DNA of 64,000 bases. Source: Phytoseiulus persimilis. Lineage: Eukaryota > Arthropoda > Arachnida > Mesostigmata > Phytoseiidae. Position 1 is the first letter of the stretch, and each line of letters begins with the position of its first letter. The notes under the pieces are model-generated. The model searched no databases, was not told where the DNA came from, and worked only from the letters and a program-made list of their open reading frames with translations. Position numbers and translations under genes: made by a program. The stretch spans positions 24,552,001-24,616,000 of the forward strand of contig CM075103.1 of NCBI GenBank assembly GCA_037576195.1, given 5' to 3'. Below are positions 55,718 to 64,000 of this stretch, piece after piece.

Positions 55718-55738
55718 AATAAAATCAAATCAAATCAA
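55718..55738 (+). repeat. 3' tail of element B, AAATC-type repeat
   Basis: AATAAA runs straight into repeated AAATC units and then Copia1 gag resumes. It is comparable with the ACCATA-type tail of element A. Confidence 0.8.
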
Positions 55739-57417
55739 ATGTTGTTGGAGCTCCCGAAGAAGTACATGTCTCTCGTCGCAGCTTGGGATGTGCTTGAAGG
55801 GGACAAGCAGGCAGTCGAGAATCTTCTCCCAAGGATGCTGAAGGCAGAGAAGCTTGGAGCCGGGTTTTGTGCCGAGTCGAGTCGCAATATCTTTGAGGAG
55901 AACAAAGATACGGTTGCATTTGCTGCGAGACCGAGGCAGAACAGCCACGCAAGCGGTCACCGTTCAAGACCTAAGTTCACTGAAAAATTTTACTACTGTG
56001 AAAGGGTAGGACACAAGAAGGCATCCCGTCACAAGAGAGAAAGAGATTCCGGAGCTGGAAGATCTTGTTAGCAAAATGGAGCCAAGGAAAATGGAGCACA
56101 GGGGAGAGCATTCTTGACTTCTGAACTCACAAGCAGCGAATTTCTGTTCAATGTTCATGTCTCCGAAACGCTACCGTGCAGTGATGGGTGGCTGGCTGAT
56201 GCTGGCGCTGGCAGACATATGTGCAATCGAAGAGACTGGTTCAGTGAGTATCGAATACTGCCTCAAAACCGCCCAGTTCGTTCGCAGGGACATTTAATCG
56301 ACGGTGTTGGAGTGGGATCTATACAGATCGAGAGCTTCGTCAAGGGAAAACGGATAGCAGGCACGCTGACAAATGTGCTGCATGTTCCACAACTTCATCA
56401 GAACCTAATTCCAATCGGTGAGTTAACTGATCGTGGTTTCGAGGCTCGGTTTGCCAGTGAAGGTTTAGAGATTGAAAGGAAGAGTGACAATCTCGTGATT
56501 GCTGAAGGAAGACGTCAATGCGGAGAAAAACTCCATCGCATGTTGTGTCGAGTGATTATTGACAAATTTCCCCTCTCCAGAGATCTTCAGGCAAATTCGA
56601 TGACCGGTCATCCTCAACCTTTGGACGTGTGGCATGAGCGTTTTGGACATGCTAATTACGACACAATTCAAGCGGCCATCCGGAATGAGGCAGTATCCGG
56701 ACTTCAGGTCGTTGACGACTCGAGGTTTTCCGCGGTACAGCAGTTCTGTGAAGCGTGTTGTCTTAAACAGGCTCGATTGCCGCGGTTCCCTTGTTATAAG
56801 AGTGTTAGCCTGTGGTGAATTGATACATTACGACACCTGTGGACCCATGAGTGTCGACTCACCGAGAGGATGCCGATGGTTGGCTCTGTTCGTGGATGAC
56901 TATAGTGGACATTTGCTAGCTTATCCGATGCGAAACAAGTCCGGCATAATTGACGTCATGCAAGACGTGGTGGTCGAGGTCTCTCCTGCAGGACACAAGC
57001 TGAGGAAACTGAGGAGTGACAATGCGCAGGAGTTCAAATCGGAAAAGATGATTGCGCTTTTAAGAAGCCATCTCATCAAGCAAGAGTTTGCGACCCCGTA
57101 CGTAGCAGCTGAAAACGGACGGGACGAGCGTCAAAATCGTACGATAATCGAGTCAGCCCGAGCTATGCTGAAAGCTGCGAATCTGCCCAAGATGTTGTGG
57201 GCAGAAGCTGCTATGGCTGCATGTCACATCCGGAATCGTGTCACCTTGAAGAGACTGGATTGGAGAACACCATTCGAGTTGTGGAGTGGGTCGAAACCAT
57301 CAGTAGAGCATCTCCGTATTTGGGGGAGTGTAGGCTACGTCAATGTTGAAGACAGCAAGCGTGACAAGCTAGACAGCAAGAGTGAGCGTAGAATCTTGGT
57401 CGGGTACGATGAGAAGT
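55739..57417 (+). pseudogene. Copia1 gag 3' part, protease and integrase
   Basis: Gag resumes with LLELPKKYMSLVAAWDVLEG. The knuckle is eroded (YYCERVGHKKASRHK, last Cys lost) and a TAG follows. The protease site reads LADAGAGRHMC, with Ala where Copia has Ser/Thr. The pre-integrase part has WHERFGHANYDTI. A frame change near 56760 leads to the integrase with IHYDTCGPM, LRSDNAQEF and NGRDERQNRT, giving Asp, Asp and Glu, and WGSVGYVNVE and LVGYDEKSRS before the Merlin insertion at 57426. Confidence 0.88.
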
Positions 57418-57611
57418 CTCGGTCCGGTATTTTTTCGGTTGGCTCCCAACTCGATCAAGTCGCCAAAATGGCGATTTAAGCACTGGCCAGCACGGCGGCG
57501 CATTGGAGAGCGTTCAGGGAGAGGGCCATGTCGTTTGAATCAGGCACCTTTTCCAGCTTCCGAGGCTATCAATACGCTGCTTGCTGGTATGGGTTGGTCA
57601 TAAACGCGTCT

Positions 57612-57785
57612 CCCCGCACTGCTCGGGGCCCGCTTGTAGTCAGTCTTCTCGCATCGCTTCGCTCGCTCGCCAGGAACCTAAACTAACCCTATCCAATCCC
57701 CCGCACTGCTTCGGGGTCGCATGCTATCGGTCAGCTCGCATCGCTTCGCTAGCTCGCCAGGAACCTAACCCAACCTGACTCAATG
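57612..57785. repeat. Two-unit tandem repeat inside Merlin
   Basis: Two units of about 87 bp, each with CCCGCACTGCT, CGGGG, CTCGCATCGCTTCGCT, and GCTCGCCAGGAACCTAA. They differ at several positions. Located in the noncoding end of the Merlin element. Confidence 0.75.
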
Positions 57786-57915
57786 CCATGTTTCATTATC
57801 GAAAGTTATCTCTATGAGAAGCAAAGAGGTTTTAGCGAAGGTTAGCGGGGACACTCTTATTTATTCTGCACACTTGATCGCATATATGTATTAGGTGAAA
57901 TTGGAGAGGGAAGGT

Positions 57916-58779
57916 TCAACGGGGTGGTCGACGTTCACCGAGCAGCTGGAGGATGGTGTCGAAGGGATCGACACCCCGCAATCCTGAATGCCATAGAGTT
58001 TCAGCGATGTAAGAGTCCAGATGCTGAGGGGACGTTCCCGACCGGCGACGGCTATCGTCCTTCACGACGCGCCACGCTCGCTCTATTGATTGGGTATGAG
58101 CTCCCGTTGATGGATTCACGAAATTCTGAGAATGGTTCACGACGAAGTTGGGGTAACCAAGGTCGGTCAACCCTCGGTAAGCGGCCCACCCATCAGTTAT
58201 GATTGTGGTGCTAGGCGAGATCTTTTCCGAGATGATTGCCTTCAGCGTGGATGCGCAGCGATTTTCCACCTGAACCATGAAAGTCTCCTGGGTTTCACGG
58301 CAGATGCCACCAAAAACCCATTGAGCAGGTAACAACCTCCCTACGTGGTTTTTACGCTCACCGAAAAGCGATTCGTCCACCTCGACGGTGCATCCGACGC
58401 CGCCGATGGCTGGCTTATCCGCACAGCTCTCGACAATTATTTGACGGTGTCAAGCACTCCAGGCTACCACGGAGTTGTGGCCTCGACCCAGGACTTCCTG
58501 AACGAAGTTGACAGCGGCTTACTTGTGGGACCATAGGTATATGAACACTGTGATATCGCGCAGGGGTACCTTAGTTTTCTCCAAAGAAGTCCCCGTACGC
58601 ATACCCAGCTCTGCGAGGCATCCGCGAATCGTGCACCTGTAGCGTGGTCCCCGGCTGTCAAGGGACATGGGATGGCCCTGGATGCAATTGCGCTCCTTGT
58701 GAATGATTCCTCGAGCTTTCAGGAAGGACATCGCCGCTTTCTCGTCCGGAATCATCGCGAGTAGATCTGTCAACTTCAT
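57916..58779 (-). pseudogene. Merlin transposase (ISXO2/IS1595-like DDE), two nonsense codons
   Basis: One minus-strand frame of 288 codons, starting at Met 58779. The N-terminal zinc-ribbon-like part has CIQGHPMSL and RYRCTIRGCLAELGMRTGTSLEKTK. TAA (58519-58521) and TGA (58450-58452) interrupt the middle. The DDE core is intact: VDESLFGERK (Asp), IITDGWAAYRGL (Asp) and SIERAWRVVK (Glu), with VNHSQNFVNPSTGAHTQ between the last two. The length is normal for Merlin. Inactive because of the stops. Confidence 0.88.
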
Positions 58780-59118
58780 GGTGAATTCGCAGCCTCCGAT
58801 TACAACGATGAGAGATCAAGCACAGCGGTAAATTCAGTACAGATTTCATTCGAAGAGGAAGAAGTTAATTTAAGTCCGTTTGAAATCTTTATTTTCCCTT
58901 CTCTGAACTCTCCGAGAAAATATTTGAAAGCTCGCGCTGCCAACCGCTGCCGCTGCCGGCCCGTCGCGATAGACACTCCGCTCTGTGCGCCGGCGGCTTC
59001 CCTCGCCTGCCGGCAGCTTGTTGGGAGCCTAGCGGAACACTACCCCTGGGTCCTACAGAATGTGGTTGCCTGACACTTCGAGTGTGAAAGTTCCCGGGAC
59101 ATTCGTTTTGTCGAATCG

Positions 59119-61049
59119 TTGCCGAAAAGAGTTACGTTGTTCGACAGCAGTGGGAGTTCTGGCGACGGTTCTGCAACGGAGATGCCGGTGTCGATGGAGG
59201 CTCTCTCGGCCCTGGATCACCTGACTTCTAATGAAGCATCGGTATCGAAGGTGACTCTTGCACCTGGTGTAGCAAAACGGCAGTACAAGGATTTGGACAT
59301 CTCGACCTTAAAAGTGCCTCATCCGATACGGAAAGCTGCTGTTGATGCAAGAACTAAGATTCACACTTTCATCCGAAACGGAACATGAATGATGGAGCTT
59401 GGTTGGACGAACATATGGAGTGGGTTTGCGATATTGTGTATTCCACAGCAGAGATCCCGGATACATTTCAACAAGTTATGGCGTCTCCCGATGCAGAACA
59501 GTGGGAGAAGGCGGTGCAGAGCGAGTATGACTCCTTGATGTCGAACGAGACTCGGTGTTTGGTGGAACCTTCAGAAGGTGCAAATATCATTCGGTCAAAG
59601 TGGGTGTTCCGTGTGAAGTATCATCCGGACGGATCGGTCGATCGTTTTAAAGCCCGCTCAGTACCGAGGGGCTACTCTCAAAAATCTGGGGTTGACTATT
59701 TTAAGACTTACCCACCGGTCTCGAGAATGACGTCGATTCGTAGTCTCCTCTCTATTGTTGCCGCTCTTGATGTAGAGATGATTCAGTGTGACGTTACAAT
59801 TGCCTTCTTGTACGGGGAGTTGGACGATGACGTTCAGATCCTAATGAGATAGCCCGAAGGTTATGACGACGGGAGTGGAAGGGTTTGCAAGTTGGAAAAA
59901 GCTCATTACGGTCTCCGGCAGGCCCCGCTTCAATGGAATACAAGAATTTCCAAAGTGTTGGAAGAGCTGGGGCTGAGCGCATGTGTTAATGATTCTTGTG
60001 TATTCACTCGAAAGCAGGACGGACTTCTATTTGCTCTGTATGTTGATGATGGGCTGTGCGTGGCTCCGTCCCATGAAATCATTGACGTGTTCTTAGCTTC
60101 TCTCCAGAAAACATTCAAGATGACACGCGGTGATGCGAAGTGTTTCATTGGTCTGGAGATTTTGCGCAGACGGTCAGAGAAAACTCAGATGTAGATATCT
60201 CATTGGAGGATCAATAAATAACCATAACCATAAACTCCAATGATCCATCAAGCAGGGTATTTGAAAAAGATATTGGATTGTTTCGCGATGCTTGATTCCA
60301 ATTCAGCGAGCACTCCAGCTGCTGTGGATCTACAAATGAGAACAAATTTTGACGAAGATGGAAATCCTTTGGAGGCGTACAAGGCTCCGTATCCTCAACT
60401 AGTCGGTTCACTTTTGTATGCAGCGGTGGCCACGCGACCGGATCTTTCGTATATTGTGAATCAATTGTCCCGATTCCTGGAGTCGCCTTCCAAAGATCAC
60501 TGGTTGTGCGCGAAAAGAGTCCTGAGGTATGTGAAAGGAACGCTGAAGACTGGTGTGTCCTATTCGACAGGTTCCAGAGTCAATCAACTTGTAGCCTATA
60601 GTGATGCCAGTTGAGCATCGGATCCCGAGACAAGAAAGTCTGTGACTGGTGTGTGTCTAATGATGAACGGCGGTGTTGTCAGATGGAAATCTCGAAAGCA
60701 GACAATAGTCACTGACTCTACGACCTATGCCCAGTATGTTGCGGCACATTCATGCTCAAGAGTTGTTGTCTGGCTGAGAGGGCTTCTGGACGAGTTGAAT
60801 TGTAAGCAAGAATCCCCGGCGCTTTTGTGCATGGATAATACAGCAGCAGAAGTTCTAGTGACGAACCCAAATCATCACGACAGGGCCAAACACGTGGAAA
60901 TCGAATTCCATTACGTTCAGGAGAGATACTTGGAAGAGGACATCGATATCAGACATGTGTCACCAGGCGACCAGCTTGCAGATCTCCTGACCAAGAGTCT
61001 TCCCTCGAGCAAGCTCGAAGTTCTAAAGCGTCGAATCGGGATGAAGTGA
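59119..61049 (+). pseudogene. Copia1 RT and RNase H
   Basis: The linker frame (59119-59388) is followed by the RT in another frame (59385) with QWEKAVQSEYDSLM, SKWVFRVKYHPDGSVDRFKAR, QCDVTIAFLYGELDDDV, a TAG at 59850-59852, AHYGLRQAPLQW and the catalytic YVDD in LYVDDGLCV. The frame is broken by the 45-bp insertion at 60187-60231 and resumes at 60240 with MIHQAGYLKKIL. RNase H has LVAYSDAS, a TGA (60612-60614), then VTDSTTYAQYVAA, LLCMDNTAAEVL and KHVEIEFHYVQE. It stops at 61047-61049, just before the 3' LTR. The RT catalytic pair is intact, with two stops and an insertion. Confidence 0.9.
60187..60231 (+). mobile_element. 45-bp retro-insertion with ACCATA-type tail
   Basis: Flanked by the 6-bp duplication AAACTC (60181-60186 and 60232-60237). 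It ends AATAACCATAACCAT, the same tail type as element A (7021-7040). Removing insert and one duplication restores the Copia1 frame. It is an extremely 5'-truncated copy of an element-A-like retrotransposon. Confidence 0.75.
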
Positions 61050-61091
61050 TTCATCGGAGTGCTGGGTGGGCAGCGTTCCCACGAGTGGGAG

Positions 61092-61298
61092 TGTTGGAAT
61101 ATTCTGGATCGCCGTGGTACACGTTGCCAGCTTAGTGCGCAGGCGCCGAATTCTCAATAAATACTGCCGCAGTTTGCTGTGGCACAACTTCGTCGTTCCA
61201 CTCCCAGCAAGGCGCCTCGTAACTCTTCTCAGTAGTTCCAGTGTACGTGGCATTGTATTTCTACGTCAGTAACCCACACGAAGCGTGAACTCTCTACA
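61092..61298 (+). repeat. Copia1 3' LTR
   Basis: Begins TGTTGGAATATTC and ends CTCTCTACA, 207 bp, with eight differences from the 5' LTR. GTTCG follows. Confidence 0.95.
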
Positions 61299-61303
61299 GT
61301 TCG

Positions 61304-62250
61304 AGTGCGTTCGGTCTAGTTTGTGATCTTTTGCATATGGGCTCGATCTGATATCTTCTGGTGAGATTTCCTAGTTCCGAGCATCAGCGTAACCAGCGCT
61401 AGTGACGCTCGATCAAGTGAATCGTCTTGGGTATTGTCCATGATAAGATTCTCACCTCTCCGTTCGCCACGCTGATTCGTTTTTCAGTCGATGTTTCTAT
61501 AGTCCAGAAGTGAAACCTATAAGTCTAAACTGTGACACCCGGTGGAATGAAATAAGCATTTCGCACCCCTCCTTCCCCGGCTCTACCTTGTCTCATTTCT
61601 CTCACTTCGTTGTTGAGCTATGATATCGGCACAGGTAAGAACTGAGCAACTTCTCAACGAAATTCGCGCCTTGCGGAGCCAACGCTATCGAAGTGAGACG
61701 CATTCGATCGCCTCCCACACTCCCGATAGAAGACACAGGTTTCGGAACGTTGCACCGCCGAGTTCCGTGCTGCTCGCAGTGCGGGAAGTTCTTCCAGTAC
61801 CTCCATTATCCGGACGACTCTCTACTGTCTTTCGAATCCTCCACAAGAGCTCAAAAGGAACAGGTTTCCCGGACTGAATTCGGTCCCTTTGACACGGACT
61901 AGGCCAGAATATTACTCACACTGAGAAACCAAGCGATACAAAGTCGATCGATAAGGGGAACTCCGAACGGGGGTGCACTGATACTAGTTAGATTGTTATT
62001 TTTCTCCCGAGTTTATTTGAAGCTATTGGAGAATATCAGCATTGGATCTATACCGAATCACAAGAGAGCGGGCTGACAGTATTCCAAATTATACCAGATC
62101 CAGGCAACCGATGCTTATTCGTCAGCCGAGCGAGACTCTTGACCGATGTGGCCTCAACGGAACAAACCAAATCTATTCTCCCGTGCCGTTGGGCGCCAAA
62201 CTTCAATGCTGCATACACCGCCTCCAATAACCCGCTAGATCAGCGGGGAC
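61304..62250. other. No gene recognised
   Basis: Right flank of Copia1. Short open frames only; one plus-strand frame near 61760 has CCSQCGKFF, a single C..C pair that is not enough for a zinc finger. Confidence 0.35.
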
Positions 62251-62251
62251 T

Positions 62252-62337
62252 CATACAGAATCGGGAGAGAGTTTAATTCTGGCATCTGCGTTTTTGACAT
62301 CTGAGATTCTGGCATCTGAGTTTCTGGCATCTGAGGC
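62252..62337 (-). repeat. 15-bp tandem repeat, about four units, inverted relative to 18.1 kb
   Basis: In reverse complement the units read CTCAGATGCCAGAAA, CTCAGATGCCAGAAT, CTCAGATGTCAAAAA and CGCAGATGCCAGAAT, then TAAACTCTCTCCCGATTCTG. The copy at 18108-18175 has two units with the same flank. Confidence 0.7.
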
Positions 62338-62545
62338 TGCGCCCTCGCGAGTCGGCGAGCTGCCTGTCGATTCGAGACCTGTCGGCAAGAATATCGAGTC
62401 GATTCTCTTCGGTGATGCGATCGACCTCCATGAGCCTCAGCAATTCGTCATTCAATGCGTTCTTCTTCCGAGCTTGCCTCCCTCGAAGGACTGAGAGGTT
62501 GGGGGCCGGCTCCATGGAAGCGGCCTCAGGAACACAAACCGTCAT
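62338..62545 (-). CDS. Hypothetical acidic/basic helix-rich fragment
   Basis: A minus-strand frame from 62545 encodes about 70 residues with NALNDELLRLMEVDRITEEN and DRSRIDRQLADSR, helical and charged, and then reads into the 15-bp repeat array as LRCQ repeats. No family was recognised. It could be the end of an unidentified element's protein, since the repeat and part of the flank recur at 18.1 kb. Little weight. Confidence 0.2.
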
Positions 62546-62993
62546 CGTAGAGTGGGGTTGACACGAATCCTAGGTCACGGCACCAAAGTGTTGAAACCAC
62601 CCCGATCGGAGACTGAGAGCTGGTTGAGGAAGTTGAAGCAGGACATCTGAGATCGACAACACCGGTCTCACGGATTGAGACTTTTCCGGTTTCGGTGAAC
62701 GGGGCGCCGCCATTAAAATGTCCGAGCACGATTCGTCCGCTCAGACCCCAGGCACGCCACGTTGATGACGACGACACCGCGTCGCCGGCGACAAAGAGCG
62801 CGCCGACGAAAAGGCAAGGTTCACAATGGGCTTCTCTCCTTTTTTATTATGTTATCCAGCCGCCGATCCTTCACAGTTGGTGGAGAGCAGCAAGGGAGAG
62901 TGATACTGAATGTTCATCCCGTTCTTTCCTCAAAAGTTGAATGAAATCAATTCTTAACAGGCAGCATTGATGGTATCCATTGCATCTCTCAAT
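62546..62993. other. No gene recognised
   Basis: No motif and no frame longer than about 85 codons. Confidence 0.35.
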
Positions 62994-63006
62994 TTGCTGG
63001 GGATCT

Positions 63007-63179
63007 TTTTTGTTTTTCCGGCTGAACCTCTCAGCCAGCCCTCAGAAGTGTCCCGGAATCACCTTTCGGTATTGCTTCAGAAACACTCCCTATCGCCTCG
63101 CAAATCCCATTGCGGGCGGTGGGCTTGGGTCTTAAGATGGTTCAGATTCAATTCTGATATAAATTGAATCCTCTTTTTC
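63007..63179 (-). mobile_element. Headless copy of the tRNA-derived SINE
   Basis: 173 bp matching the body of the SINE at 37567-37839 in reverse (GGTGGGCTTGGGTC, TTGAATCTGAACCATC on the minus strand) but without the tRNA-like head. It is flanked by a perfect 13-bp duplication TTGCTGGGGATCT (62994-63006 and 63180-63192) and has an A-rich tail. The duplication shows it was inserted already truncated. Confidence 0.85.
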
Positions 63180-63192
63180 TTGCTGGGGATCT

Positions 63193-64000
63193 AGGTTCGG
63201 CAAACCCTCCGAACGGGTTTCTCTCCGAGTCTGCGATCTGCCCACCTCTTCGCCGAGTTCGTGCGTCGAGATTGCTCCGCCAAGATGGTGGCCGGCCGAG
63301 TTGCTGCTAACCGTGGCAGACGGAAACAGCCCGCACAGCGGTCGGGATTGTCGGAAAATCATAACTTTTGAACGGCTGGACCGATTTTCCTGAATTTTCG
63401 CGAGCGAGTTCTGAGTCCAGAGGAGCAACTTTTGAGCATATAACCAACTTCCAAACTCTCTCCCAAGGGGGCAAAATCGAAAAAAAACATGGAAAATTCA
63501 CGATTCCGGCCAAACGACTGGATTGATCTTAAATCGGCGAGGAGGGTCGGGAAGCTGGTGCGATCCCGCATTTTTTTTCCCATGAGGAAAATTTTCAACG
63601 GGCCCTTCGTAAGGGAGGTTTAGACTGATTTTCAAAAATTCCCATAACTCCTCGAAAAATGCACTTTTTTCACCGGATAAAAAACGGAGGATGCGCGCAA
63701 TTTCTCGGGCTAGCTGATGCCGTCGATAAACCAATTACTTTTTCTCGGCAAATCGCTGTTACAACCTCATTTTGGTGAAAAAATGCATTTTTTTGGTTTT
63801 TCCTCCAAAATGGTCCACCCTTCAAAGCATCCAGGCTCGCACGCGGCTCTGAGGGGTGCGTCTGGTATCCCCGCACGTCATCCAGTTTACAAAGTTTGCG
63901 CCAAACCATTGTGGTTTTCAAAAATTTCGATATATGCCCCCAAGTGCCCTATTTTCGTCGAAATCGACCAAACGGTCAGTTTGACCACGAGTCTGAAATC
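63193..64000. other. No gene recognised; probable repeat DNA
   Basis: A/T-run-rich sequence with phrases such as AACTTTTGAACGGCTGGACC and GATTTTCCTGAATTTTCGCG that resemble noncoding parts of invertebrate repeats. No coding motif. The window ends inside it. Confidence 0.35.

Larger units (their letters stand above)
46021..55738 (+). mobile_element. Non-LTR retrotransposon, element B (same type as A), nested in Copia1
   Basis: It starts CTATACTCGTC at 46021 and ends with an AAATC-type short repeat tail at 55738; ATG at both junctions (46018-46020 and 55739-55741) is the only possible target duplication. ORF1 (46410) and ORF2 (52426-55654) match element A in architecture. Without the Gypsy and its duplication the element is 5,146 bp against about 5,260 bp for element A, so it is probably full length. 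Confidence 0.9.
57426..59045 (-). mobile_element. Merlin (IS1016-type) DNA transposon nested in Copia1
   Basis: About 1.62 kb. The ends form imperfect inverted repeats of about 25 bp (GGTATTTTTTCGG and, reversed, GGTAGTGTTCCGC, both followed by GGCTCCCAAC after two or three bases). Flanking CTCGGTCC and CTGGGTCC form an 8-bp duplication with one mismatch. Copia1 coding is continuous across it (GYDEKSRS, then MWLPDTSSVKV). Merlin elements normally make 8-9-bp duplications. Confidence 0.88.
45240..61298 (+). mobile_element. Copia-type LTR retrotransposon, Copia1, host of the nested stack
   Basis: 207-bp LTRs at both ends (eight differences, about 96% identity) and a perfect 5-bp duplication GTTCG (45235-45239 and 61299-61303). 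The gag, protease, integrase, RT and RNase H order is that of Copia. It spans 16,059 bp because element B (46021-55738, itself carrying the Gypsy), a Merlin transposon (57426-59045) and a 45-bp insertion (60187-60231) lie within it. Removing these leaves about 4.7 kb. Confidence 0.95.

Noticed and set aside
58464-58661. Alternative minus-strand frame in Merlin
   Set aside because: The transposase reads through in one other frame with two stops; this frame has no Merlin motif.

Overview
This window looks like transposon-dense DNA from an animal nuclear genome, probably an arthropod. It holds BEL/Pao, Copia and Gypsy LTR elements, non-LTR elements with apurinic-type endonucleases, MULE, hAT and Merlin DNA transposons and a tRNA-derived SINE. 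Base composition is near half G+C, and the introns I can propose are about 80 bp. A compact mite-like genome would fit, but I cannot prove the species. No rRNA, free-standing tRNA, CRISPR array, operon or bacterial signal is visible, and almost every coding segment belongs to a mobile element, most of them broken.

Layout. 1-7 kb: two decayed MULE-type transposase copies pointing away from each other, with a foldback-like pair of inverted 17-bp tandem arrays between them. 7-15.8 kb: two minus-strand non-LTR retrotransposons, one about 5.3 kb with two ORFs (element A) and one R1-like and 5'-truncated. 15.8-18.3 kb: a Ulp1/SENP-like protease relic whose catalytic Cys is Arg, a further non-LTR fragment and an RTE-like tail. 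18.3-26 kb: a BEL/Pao element (BEL1, plus strand). 26-40.2 kb: a Copia element (Copia2, minus strand) interrupted by a second BEL (BEL2, 31.2-37.0 kb) and a SINE. Between its RNase H and 3' LTR it carries about 3 kb of non-Copia sequence. 40.3-42.5 kb: a hAT element with perfect TIRs and 8-bp TSD. 43.8-45.1 kb: a third, better preserved MULE transposase. 45.2-61.3 kb: a nested stack. Copia1 (207-bp LTRs, TSD GTTCG) is split by a second copy of the element-A type (element B), which is split by a young Gypsy (98-bp identical LTRs, TSD GTCCT). Copia1 is also hit by a Merlin transposon and a 45-bp retro-insertion. 61.3-64 kb: mostly unrecognised sequence, a 15-bp repeat array and a headless SINE copy.

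Most interesting part. The 3-kb block inside Copia2 (26.36-29.43 kb) has two plus-strand genes, antisense to Copia2, that look real: a TATA box, short GT-AG introns with conserved phase, single membrane segments and AATAAA signals. Next to them is a strongly codon-biased, N-glycosylation-rich, Cys-containing exon. On the Copia2 sense strand a small secreted Cys-rich ORF starts right after a splice-acceptor-like sequence at the end of pol. Captured host genes in a retrotransposon, or an env-like module, are both possible; the sequence alone cannot decide.
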